A stretch of DNA of 24,378 nucleotides, from assembly GCA_012799265.1 (NCBI GenBank), contig JAAZLP010000031.1, positions 1-24,378 of the forward strand, written 5' to 3'. The notes below the pieces were generated by a model. That model worked only from the letters and a program-made list of their open reading frames with translations, was not told the origin of the DNA and made no database searches. Source of the DNA: Phyllobacteriaceae bacterium. Lineage in GTDB: Bacteria; Pseudomonadota; Alphaproteobacteria; Rhizobiales; Devosiaceae. This document shows positions 6,486-12,577 of the stretch, piece after piece; position 1 is the stretch's first letter; each line of letters opens with the position of its first letter. The position numbers and the translations under genes were made by a program.

Positions 6486-7099
6486 TCGGAAAGCTCAAAG
6501 GCCTCGTGGATTCCTTCGGGGACGACCATGTGCTCATCGACTGTGGTGGCGTTTGCTACGAAGTCTTCTGCTCGTCGCGTACGCTGCAGGCCCTGCCGCG
6601 CGTCGGCGAGGCGGCAGTCGTCTTCATTGAGACCATTGTCCGCGAAGACATGATCCGTCTCTATGGTTTCGCCGATCAGAGCGAAAAGAGCTGGTTCCTG
6701 CTGCTGACCACCGTTCAGGGTGTCGGCGCCCGCGTGGCTTTGGCCATTCTCTCGGTACTCTCTCCCTCCGAACTCTCGAGCGCCGTAGCGCTTCAGGACA
6801 AGGCCATGATCGGTCGCGCCAATGGCGTGGGCCCGAAACTGGCGGTCCGCATCGTGACCGAGCTCAAGGGCAAGGTGCCCGCCATCGGCGCAGTGGACGC
6901 TGGTACTCTCGGCCTCCAGGCCGCTCTGGGCGAAGGCGTTGCCGCGACCAATGTCGCCGACGCCGTCTCCGCCCTCACCAATCTCGGCTATTCCGCGGCT
7001 CAGGCATCCGCCGCTGTGGCGCGCGTGGTCGCCAAGGAAGGCGAGGATACGGCCACCGAGAAGCTGATCAGGCTCGGCCTGCGGGAGCTGAGTCAGTAA
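6482..7099 (+). CDS. ruvA: Holliday junction branch migration protein RuvA
   Basis: The 205-aa protein has the three RuvA domains. An N-terminal OB fold (MIGKLKGLVDSFGDDHVLIDCGGVCYEV, residues 1-60) includes the acidic pin region. A tandem helix-hairpin-helix region follows (VQGVGARVALAILS and ANGVGPKLAVRIVTELKGK, about residues 78-137). Last is the C-terminal three-helix domain III (about 155-203), which contacts RuvB. RuvA tetramers hold the four-way junction and load RuvB rings. The start is GTG, overlapping the ruvC stop. In most relatives ruvB follows directly. Here a 740-bp toxin-antitoxin module lies between. Confidence 0.96.
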   Translation: MIGKLKGLVDSFGDDHVLIDCGGVCYEVFCSSRTLQALPRVGEAAVVFIETIVREDMIRLYGFADQSEKSWFLLLTTVQGVGARVALAILSVLSPSELSSAVALQDKAMIGRANGVGPKLAVRIVTELKGKVPAIGAVDAGTLGLQAALGEGVAATNVADAVSALTNLGYSAAQASAAVARVVAKEGEDTATEKLIRLGLRELSQ

Positions 7100-7102
7100 T
7101 CC

Positions 7103-7144
7103 TTGCGCTTAGATGCTCTCCTTACTATCCTTACAAAGTAAGGA
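7103..7144 (+). promoter_or_regulatory. Promoter and repeat operator of the AbrB/PIN toxin-antitoxin module
   Basis: The -35 TTGCGC (7103-7108), a 17-nt spacer and the -10 TATCCT (7126-7131) form a plausible promoter. The heptamer TCCTTAC occurs at 7119-7125 and 7128-7134, and its inverted copy GTAAGGA at 7138-7144. The last two form a perfect 7-bp inverted repeat around AAA. The repeats cover the -10 box and the predicted start, as expected for an autorepressed antitoxin operon. GAGG (7149-7152) is the ribosome-binding site, 7 nt before the ATG. Confidence 0.6.
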
Positions 7145-7159
7145 ATTTGAGGCCCGGCA

Positions 7160-7444
7160 ATGAACAGAACCTTTCAGGTTGAAGCGACCTCTTCTGTGAC
7201 CAGTAAGGGACAGACCACCATCCCCAAAGAGATGCGCGATGCCATGGGTATCAAGGATGGCACCGCCCTTCGGTGGCGGTTGGAAAATGGCGTCCTGACC
7301 GTTCGTGCCAAAAGCAAGCGGTTGGAAGATTTTGCTGGCGCATTAGGTGTCCCGCCAAATGGTCGAAGCATCACCATTGAGGAGATGAATGATGACATCG
7401 GCGCTGCGGTGGCTGAGCGTTTCGCAAGGTCGACCCAGAAGTGA
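7160..7444 (+). CDS. AbrB/MazE/SpoVT-family antitoxin (VapB-like)
   Basis: The 94-aa protein has the swapped-hairpin AbrB DNA-binding domain at about residues 10-55: SSVTSKGQTTIPKEMRDAMGIKDGTALRWRLENGVLTVRAK. The T-S-K-G-Q-x-T-I-P-K-E-(I/M)-R motif is diagnostic. The C-terminal 40 residues are acidic and probably bind the toxin. The next gene is a PIN-domain toxin whose GTG start overlaps this stop (GTGA at 7441-7444), so the two form a VapBC-type pair. The antitoxin probably represses the operon through the TCCTTAC repeats upstream. The pair stands between ruvA and ruvB and is best read as an insertion. Confidence 0.88.
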   Translation: MNRTFQVEATSSVTSKGQTTIPKEMRDAMGIKDGTALRWRLENGVLTVRAKSKRLEDFAGALGVPPNGRSITIEEMNDDIGAAVAERFARSTQK

Positions 7445-7839
7445 TTGGTCTTGATACGAATGTTCTCGTGCGCCTCTTTGTTCGAGACGACGATGAGCAG
7501 ATGAAATCTGCTCAGGCCCTTATTGCCGGGTGCACGTCGGAGCAGCCTGCCTATGTTAGCTCTGTCGTGATTGCTGAGCTGGCCTGGGTCCTGGACCGAA
7601 GCTACGGCTATGCCGCCGGGGCGATCCATGAGGCCTTCGAGTGGCTTTTTGACAGTGAGAACATTGTCGTCGAACGTAGCGAACTTATGGAGGCGGCAAT
7701 TCTCACGGCGCGTGATGCAAAGGCGGACATATCGGATGCCATCATTGCTGCGCTTGCTACCGACGCAAATTGCACTGCCGTTGTCACTTTCGACAAGAAT
7801 GCCGCCAAGCGCATACCCGGAATGGAACTGATCGCGTGA
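7441..7839 (+). CDS. vapC: PIN-domain toxin ribonuclease (VapC-like)
   Basis: The 132-aa PIN domain has its four acidic residues in the expected places: D5 in MIGLDTNVLVR, E46 in SSVVIAELAW, D99 in ADISDAIIAA and D118 in VVTFDKNAAKR. An intact Mg2+-dependent ribonuclease active site is therefore predicted. VapC toxins typically cut initiator tRNA or rRNA. The target here is unknown. The GTG start overlaps the antitoxin stop by 4 nt. The toxin's own stop overlaps the ruvB GTG start by 4 nt (GTGA at 7836-7839), so ribosomes finishing the toxin can restart on ruvB. No sign of decay is seen. Confidence 0.9.
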   Translation: MIGLDTNVLVRLFVRDDDEQMKSAQALIAGCTSEQPAYVSSVVIAELAWVLDRSYGYAAGAIHEAFEWLFDSENIVVERSELMEAAILTARDAKADISDAIIAALATDANCTAVVTFDKNAAKRIPGMELIA

Positions 7840-8870
7840 CCCTTACCTCTCCCGTCGCTGGGCGCGACGACAGTCTTGATGTGGCGCTGCGGCCGTCCGG
7901 TTTTGCTGACTTCGTCGGCCAGGCCGATGCGCGCGCCAATCTGGAAGTCTTCATCGAAGCCGCGAAAATGCGCGGTACGGCGCTCGATCACGTGCTCTTT
8001 GTCGGCCCGCCGGGTCTGGGCAAGACCACGCTCGCCCAGATCATCGCCAAGGAATTGGGTGTCGGCTTCCGCGCCACGTCCGGTCCGGTCATCGCCAAGG
8101 CAGGCGATCTGGCGGCGCTTCTCACCAATCTCGAAGAGCGCGACGTGCTCTTCATTGACGAGATCCATCGCCTCAACCCGGCGATTGAAGAAGTTCTCTA
8201 TCCGGCGATGGAAGACTTCCAGCTCGACCTCATTATCGGGGAGGGCCCGGCCGCGCGTTCGGTGCGCATCGACCTCGCCAAGTTCACTCTTGTCGGTGCG
8301 ACCACGCGGGCGGGTCTCCTGACGACGCCGCTCCGCGACCGTTTCGGCATTCCGGTGCGGCTCAATTTCTATACGCCCGAAGAACTGGTGAAGATCGTCA
8401 CCCGCGGCGCGCGCCTCATGGGCATGCCCATGTCTGCCGATGGTGCCATGGAAATTGCTCGCCGTTCGCGCGGGACGCCGCGTATCGCCGGCCGCCTGCT
8501 GCGCCGGGTCATCGACTTCGCCATGGTCGCGGGCGCGTCGGAAGTGAACAGTGCCATCGCTGACAAGGCGCTCCTGCGTCTCGACGTTGACGCCCGTGGT
8601 CTCGACCAGCTCGATCGCCGCTACCTCACCACCATCGCCGATTTTTACAATGGCGGCCCTGTGGGCATCGAAACCATCGCAGCCGCGCTCAGCGAACCGC
8701 GCGATGCGGTCGAAGAAATCGTCGAGCCCTATCTTCTCCAGCAGGGTTTTATCCAGCGTACCCCGCGCGGCCGCATGCTGACCTCGATTGCCTTCCAGCA
8801 TCTTGGGCGCGTCGTGCCGCAGGGATTTGTCGGCATCCAGTCGAGCCTCTTTGAAGAAGGTGAAGAATGA
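7836..8870 (+). CDS. ruvB: Holliday junction branch migration DNA helicase RuvB
   Basis: The 344-aa AAA+ motor forms hexameric rings that drive branch migration with RuvA. Walker A GPPGLGKT is at 57-64, Walker B DEIH at 108-111, and the ATTRAGLLTTPLRDRFG sensor and arginine-finger region at about 155-170. A C-terminal winged helix contains the GxxIQRTPRGR segment. The RuvB N-terminus (ALRPSGFADFVGQ) places the start at GTG 7836, giving normal length, although the frame is open to 7770 inside vapC. It overlaps vapC by GTGA rather than following ruvA, so its translation probably depends on the toxin gene or on the module's promoter. Its stop overlaps the next start (ATGA). Confidence 0.96.
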   Translation: MTLTSPVAGRDDSLDVALRPSGFADFVGQADARANLEVFIEAAKMRGTALDHVLFVGPPGLGKTTLAQIIAKELGVGFRATSGPVIAKAGDLAALLTNLEERDVLFIDEIHRLNPAIEEVLYPAMEDFQLDLIIGEGPAARSVRIDLAKFTLVGATTRAGLLTTPLRDRFGIPVRLNFYTPEELVKIVTRGARLMGMPMSADGAMEIARRSRGTPRIAGRLLRRVIDFAMVAGASEVNSAIADKALLRLDVDARGLDQLDRRYLTTIADFYNGGPVGIETIAAALSEPRDAVEEIVEPYLLQQGFIQRTPRGRMLTSIAFQHLGRVVPQGFVGIQSSLFEEGEE

Positions 8871-9361
8871 GCCGCCATATCATCAGCTTCCCCATCGAGG
8901 ACCAGATCTTCAATTATCGTGTTGCCGCGATCATCGTGGTCGACGGGCATATTCTGGTCTGCAAGGAAGATGATGATCACTATGTGATGCTGCCCGGCGG
9001 CCGCGTCGAACTGGGCGAAGCCAGCGCCACCAGCCTTGCCCGCGAGATCGAGGAAGAGATCGCCATGCCCGCCCGGATCGGCGAGATGGTCGCTACGTCC
9101 GAGAGCTTTTATACGGGCCGCGGCGAGACCTACCATGAGCTGGGCTTTTTCTTCCGCGCCGAGTTGATTGGGCAGGGGCCCAACGGGCAGGAGCCCTGGC
9201 TCACCCGCCCCGACGAGGGACATCTCCTCAAATTCTACTGGGTGCCGCTCGATGGCGACGCGCTGGAGCGCTTCAACCTCATGCCGCCCTGGCTGCCCGA
9301 ATTCCTGCGCAATCCGCCGAACGGCCACGCCCACATCGTCCACGACGAGCGGTTGCCATGA
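8867..9361 (+). CDS. NUDIX hydrolase
   Basis: The 164-aa protein has a Nudix box at about residues 45-67: G-RVELG-E-ASATSLA-REIEEEI. It matches GX5EX7REUXEEXGU except that the late Gly is Ala. All metal-binding Glu residues are present, so hydrolysis of a nucleoside-diphosphate-linked substrate is likely. The substrate cannot be told. VVDGHILVCKEDDDHYVMLPGG is the usual strand leading into the box. The gene is coupled by 4-nt ATGA overlaps to ruvB upstream and to the small helix-hairpin-helix gene downstream. It may serve nucleotide-pool cleaning or have no direct link to recombination. Confidence 0.9.
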   Translation: MSRHIISFPIEDQIFNYRVAAIIVVDGHILVCKEDDDHYVMLPGGRVELGEASATSLAREIEEEIAMPARIGEMVATSESFYTGRGETYHELGFFFRAELIGQGPNGQEPWLTRPDEGHLLKFYWVPLDGDALERFNLMPPWLPEFLRNPPNGHAHIVHDERLP

Positions 9362-9567
9362 CGGCGCCATCGGACCGCATCGCCGACACATTGAAACTCA
9401 GTCGTCCCGCCCATCGTGCGTTAGCCGCCGCCAACATCGTCACTTTCGCTGACGCCGCCACCTGGACCCGCAAAGCCATCGCCGATCTCCACGGCATCGG
9501 CCCCAAAACCTTCACTGAACTCGACCCCGCCATGGCCGAACGTGGCCTCACCTACAAAGACCGATGA
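9358..9567 (+). CDS. Small helix-hairpin-helix protein resembling the RNA polymerase alpha C-terminal domain
   Basis: The 69-residue protein reads as a single compact domain: LKLSRPAHRALAAANIVTF, then ADAATWTRKAIADLHGIGPKTF, then TELDPAMAERGL. The L-x-L-S-x-x-x-x-x-x-L-x-x-x-x-I pattern and the later H-G-I-G-P-K-x-x-x-E-L resemble the alpha-CTD / helix-hairpin-helix fold that binds DNA backbone or protein partners. No catalytic residues are evident. The gene has 4-nt overlaps with both neighbours (NUDIX and ybgC), which supports it as a real gene. Its role is unknown. Confidence 0.78.
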   Translation: MTAPSDRIADTLKLSRPAHRALAAANIVTFADAATWTRKAIADLHGIGPKTFTELDPAMAERGLTYKDR

Positions 9568-9965
9568 GCGCCCACACCTTCCCAGTCCGCATCTATTATG
9601 AAGACACCGACTTCTCCGGGAACGTCTATCACGCCGCTTATCTGAAATTCTTCGAGCGCGGCCGCACCGAGTTTCTGCGCGATCTGGGTATCCACCATCA
9701 TGAGCTGGTCGAAGACGGCCTCGCTTTCGCCGTCCGCTCCATGGAGATCGACTTCATCGCCGCTGCACGGATCGACGATCTCCTGACCGTGACGACCGAA
9801 GTGCTCGAGGCCGGTGGCGTCCGCCTTGTGTTGAGCCAGACAATTCTGCGTGAGGACAAGGTCATCACCACCGCCAAAGTGCAGGTCGTGACCATCAAAA
9901 CCAGCGGTGGACCGGCCCGTTTGCCCGCCGATCTGCGCGCCCGTCTCGTGCCGTCGACTGCCTGA
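9564..9965 (+). CDS. ybgC: Tol-Pal-associated acyl-CoA thioesterase YbgC
   Basis: The 133-aa hotdog-fold thioesterase starts with YYEDTDFSGNVYHAAYLKFFERGRTEFLR, the family signature, with catalytic D16 and the conserved H23. YbgC acts on acyl-CoA or acyl-ACP, is peripheral to the inner membrane, and stands at the head of tol-pal clusters in most proteobacteria. Here it overlaps the small helix-hairpin-helix gene by ATGA. It is separated from tolQ by 184 nt with a possible terminator, so it may be expressed more with ruvB than with tol. Confidence 0.94.
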   Translation: MSAHTFPVRIYYEDTDFSGNVYHAAYLKFFERGRTEFLRDLGIHHHELVEDGLAFAVRSMEIDFIAAARIDDLLTVTTEVLEAGGVRLVLSQTILREDKVITTAKVQVVTIKTSGGPARLPADLRARLVPSTA

Positions 9966-9992
9966 CGCCGGCGTCCGCAGAGTCTCTTTTTT
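9956..9992 (+). terminator. Possible intrinsic terminator at the end of ybgC
   Basis: GACT (9956-9959) pairs with AGTC (9981-9984). GC pairs and an inner GACG/CGTC (9964-9967 / 9971-9974) continue the stem with small bulges, and a T6 run follows at 9987-9992. The hairpin overlaps the ybgC stop codon. The bulged stem makes it only moderately convincing. If real, it separates the ruvCAB–ybgC unit from tolQRAB. Confidence 0.42.
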
Positions 9993-10149
9993 AACCCTTT
10001 GGTGACCATAAATGGCGCATTGGCAGATTTGCCGTGTGCCCGGCCCCCCGTGTCCGGAATTACTCGGCATTTCTCTTAATTTTGACAGATTTGCTGCCCA
10101 CGCACCAAAGCGTAGGGCCAGCGTACGGGCCGGCCAAAAGGGAATAGAC

Positions 10150-10860
10150 ATGGAAGCCATGGATGCAGTTGGAGCCGCCGCTCCTCATGCGGACCTCTCC
10201 ATCTGGGGCCTGTTCTGGGCCGCCGACTTTGTCGTCAAATCGGTCATGCTCGGTCTGCTCGCCGCATCGGTATGGTGCTGGGCGATCATCATCGACAAGG
10301 TCATCACCTATCGCCGTAGCCAGGCCGAGATGAACCGCTTCGAGCGCACCTTCTGGTCCGGCCAGTCGCTGGAAGAGCTTTACCAGCAGCAGGCGGAAAA
10401 GCCGACCGGTGGCCTCGGCGCTGTCTTTGTCGCCGCCATGAAGGAATGGAAGCGTAGCCACGAGCAGAATGCAGCCAGCTTTGTCGGCATGCAGCAGCGC
10501 CTCGACAAGGTGCTCGACGTCGCCATTGCCCGCGAAAGCGAATATCTCGAAAAGCGCCTCGGCTTCCTCGCCACCGTGGGTTCCGCCGGTCCGTTCATCG
10601 GTCTCTTCGGCACCGTCTGGGGCATCATGAATGCCTTCACCAATATCGCGGCCTCGTCCGACACCAATCTGGCTGTCGTTGCTGGTCCGATCGCGGAAGC
10701 GCTGTTCGCGACAGCCATCGGCCTCGTCGCCGCTATCCCGGCCGTTATCGCCTACAACAAGCTCAGCTCCGACGCCGGCAAGATGATCGGCCGTCTCGAA
10801 GGCTTTGCCGACGAATTCTCCACCATCCTTTCCCGCCAGCTCGAAGCACGGAACCGCTAA
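10150..10860 (+). CDS. tolQ: Tol-Pal system inner-membrane protein TolQ
   Basis: The 236-aa protein is a MotA/ExbB-family proton-channel subunit. Transmembrane segment 1 is at about residues 24-48. A cytoplasmic loop follows, then TM2 (LATVGSAGPFIGLFGTVWGIMNAF, about 140-162) and TM3 (GPIAEALFATAIGLVAAIPAVIAYN, about 175-199). The GLFGTVWGIM and EALxATAxGLxAAIPAVIxYN motifs are diagnostic. With TolR it uses the proton motive force to energise TolA during outer-membrane constriction. ATG 10150 has AAAAGGGA upstream, and the N-terminal extension to 10012 is not TolQ-like. tolR starts 1 nt after its stop. Confidence 0.95.
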   Translation: MEAMDAVGAAAPHADLSIWGLFWAADFVVKSVMLGLLAASVWCWAIIIDKVITYRRSQAEMNRFERTFWSGQSLEELYQQQAEKPTGGLGAVFVAAMKEWKRSHEQNAASFVGMQQRLDKVLDVAIARESEYLEKRLGFLATVGSAGPFIGLFGTVWGIMNAFTNIAASSDTNLAVVAGPIAEALFATAIGLVAAIPAVIAYNKLSSDAGKMIGRLEGFADEFSTILSRQLEARNR

Positions 10861-10861
10861 T

Positions 10862-11305
10862 ATGGGTATGGGCACGTCAGGCGGAGGCGGCGCAAGCGGG
10901 GGCGGCCGTCGTCGTCGCCGCAAACGCAGCGCCATGATGAGCGAGATCAACGTGACGCCGATGGTCGACGTCATGCTGGTGCTGCTCATCATCTTCATGG
11001 TCGCCGCCCCGATGATGACCTCGGGCGTACCGGTCGATCTGCCGCGTACGGCTGCCGCCGAGATGCCGAGCCAGACCCGGCCGATCACCGTTGCCGTGAC
11101 GCCGGAGGGCGCGATTTTCGTGGACGAAACGCCGGTCAGTGAAACCGATCTCGTCACTACCATCAGCAGCCTCGCCACCGTCGAGGACCGCATTTTCCTG
11201 CGCGGCGACACCACCGCCAATTACGGCACCGTCATGCGCGTCATGGGCATGCTCTCGGCCGCCGGTTACACCAAGATCGGGCTCGTCACCGAGCGCGAGA
11301 GATAG
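10862..11305 (+). CDS. tolR: Tol-Pal system protein TolR
   Basis: The 147-aa ExbD/TolR protein has an unusually Gly- and Arg-rich cytoplasmic tail (GGGGASGGGRRRRRKR, residues 7-22). Next is MSEINVTPMVDVMLVLLIIFMVAAP, with D36 in the single membrane helix corresponding to the proton-carrying Asp of the family. The periplasmic domain begins with VPVDLPRTAA and contains ITVAVTPEGAIFVDE. The start is ATG 10862, 1 nt after the tolQ stop. A longer frame from 10805 would overlap tolQ and is not conserved in character. tolA follows 9 nt after its stop. Confidence 0.95.
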   Translation: MGMGTSGGGGASGGGRRRRRKRSAMMSEINVTPMVDVMLVLLIIFMVAAPMMTSGVPVDLPRTAAAEMPSQTRPITVAVTPEGAIFVDETPVSETDLVTTISSLATVEDRIFLRGDTTANYGTVMRVMGMLSAAGYTKIGLVTERER

Positions 11306-11314
11306 GCCAGGGGC

Positions 11315-12514
11315 ATGCGCACCGGTCTCACCGTATCGATCGCCGCACATGTGGTGCTGATCACGCTCGGTCTCATTAACCTGGGAACGACGGAACAGCT
11401 CACGTCCAATGTGCAGTCGATCGCGGTCGACCTCGTGCCCATCGAGGAATATGCCAATATCCGCCTCGGCTCGCTGGAAAGCGAAGTGGTGGAAACCGAT
11501 ACGCCTTCGGTCGTCGAGTCCCCGGATGAGGCCCAGCTTGCCCAGCCGACCGGCAATACCGAGCAGGATCAGCCGACCCCGTCGCCCGCTGACGTCCCGA
11601 CGCCGCAATCGGTGACTGAAACCGCGCCCGCTCCCGAGCAGCAGCCTGAACCTGAGCCCGAACCCGAGCCGGAGCCGATCCCCGAACCGACGCCGGCCCC
11701 GGAGCCTGAGCCGGAACCAGCGCCTGCGCCGCCACCGGAGCCGACGCCGACACCGCCCACACCGACCCCCGTGACCCCGGTCATGCCGCAGCAGCGGCCG
11801 GCTGATCTCGTGCCGACGCCCGCCCCGGCGCCGGAACCCGAGCCGACCCCGGAACCAGAACCCGAGCCCGAGCCGGAACCAGCCCCTGAACCGGAGCCGG
11901 AACCCGAGCCGACGCCGCCTGAGCCCACGCCGCCGACTCCGCCCCAGCCGACCCAGGTGGCGACCGCGCTGCCGACCTCGCGTCCGTCCGATCTTGAGGA
12001 TGTGCGTGCCCAGGCGCGCGCTGCCGAAGCGGCGCGCAAGAAGCGTGAAGAAGAAGAGCGCGCGCGCCAGGCCGCTGCCAGTCAGCAGCAGACCCGTCCG
12101 TCGCCGCAGCCTGCCGAGCGTCCGGCCGACGACATTTCGGCCATCATCAACAATGCCCCCACCACGGGCGGCACGACCGGCAGCGGTGGCTCGCCGACCC
12201 TTGGCGACACAACCGGCACTTCGGCCCGCCTCAGCCAGACGGCCATCGATGGGCTCGTCTCGCGCATCAAGACCTGCTGGAACCTGCTGCCGAGCGACTA
12301 CAATAGCGGCATGAACGTGACCCTGCTGGTTTCCATGAACCGCGACGGCAGTGTCAGCGGCACCCCGCAAGTGCTCTCTGCCGATGGTTCGACCGCCGGT
12401 CAGGCCATCGCCCGTGCGGCCCAGCGTGCCGTGGTCCAGTGCGGTCCCTATAGCATGCTCTCCCCCGACGCTTACGATCAGTGGCGTCAGATCGAAGTTG
12501 AACTCAGACCCTGA
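11315..12514 (+). CDS. tolA: Tol-Pal system protein TolA with a Pro-Glu-rich spacer domain
   Basis: The 399-aa protein spans the periplasm. A single N-terminal membrane helix (residues 7-24) carries S8-x3-H12, the S-x3-H motif by which TolA helices contact TolQR. Residues 104-212 are almost entirely Pro, Glu, Thr and Ala with long (EP)n runs. A short charged helix follows (DVRAQARAAEAARKKREEEERARQAAA, 229-255), then a linker. The C-terminal TonB/TolA-like domain (about 303-399) contains C321 and C376, placed as for the TolA domain III disulfide, plus the VSMNRDGSVSGTPQVL strand. In E. coli the spacer is an Ala/Lys/Glu helix, so this one is built differently. tolB follows after 63 nt. Confidence 0.93.
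   Translation: MRTGLTVSIAAHVVLITLGLINLGTTEQLTSNVQSIAVDLVPIEEYANIRLGSLESEVVETDTPSVVESPDEAQLAQPTGNTEQDQPTPSPADVPTPQSVTETAPAPEQQPEPEPEPEPEPIPEPTPAPEPEPEPAPAPPPEPTPTPPTPTPVTPVMPQQRPADLVPTPAPAPEPEPTPEPEPEPEPEPAPEPEPEPEPTPPEPTPPTPPQPTQVATALPTSRPSDLEDVRAQARAAEAARKKREEEERARQAAASQQQTRPSPQPAERPADDISAIINNAPTTGGTTGSGGSPTLGDTTGTSARLSQTAIDGLVSRIKTCWNLLPSDYNSGMNVTLLVSMNRDGSVSGTPQVLSADGSTAGQAIARAAQRAVVQCGPYSMLSPDAYDQWRQIEVELRP
11624..11950 (+). repeat. Degenerate hexanucleotide-type repeat encoding Pro-Glu runs in tolA
   Basis: The DNA is built from CC(G/C/A/T)GA(A/G) units encoding Glu-Pro dipeptides, with two long (EP)n blocks (residues about 111-121 and 173-199) and Pro/Thr/Ala interruptions. The codons vary (CCC, CCG, CCT; GAA, GAG), so the tract is an old or selected protein repeat rather than a fresh slippage expansion. 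It also creates long spurious antisense frames rich in Gly-Ser. Confidence 0.75.
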
Positions 12515-12577
12515 CCATGAATTTGCCCGTTTGCTACCTTTGAAGGGGCAGACGGCCAGACTGGAGAAGAAACTGAT

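Noticed and set aside
10082..10110. TTGACA as -35 box of a tolQ promoter
   Set aside because: The -35 hexamer is perfect, but at 16-18 nt downstream there is only ACCAAA/CCAAAG, not an acceptable -10 element.
11569..12039. Minus-strand Gly-Ser repeat frame resembling a structural protein
   Set aside because: It is a pure antisense artefact of the Pro-Glu-coding repeat of tolA.
10877..12370. Long minus-strand open frame (497 codons) opposite tolR/tolA
   Set aside because: It is low-complexity Arg/Gly-rich antisense of the tolA Pro-Glu repeat, in a GC-rich region where stop codons are rare.
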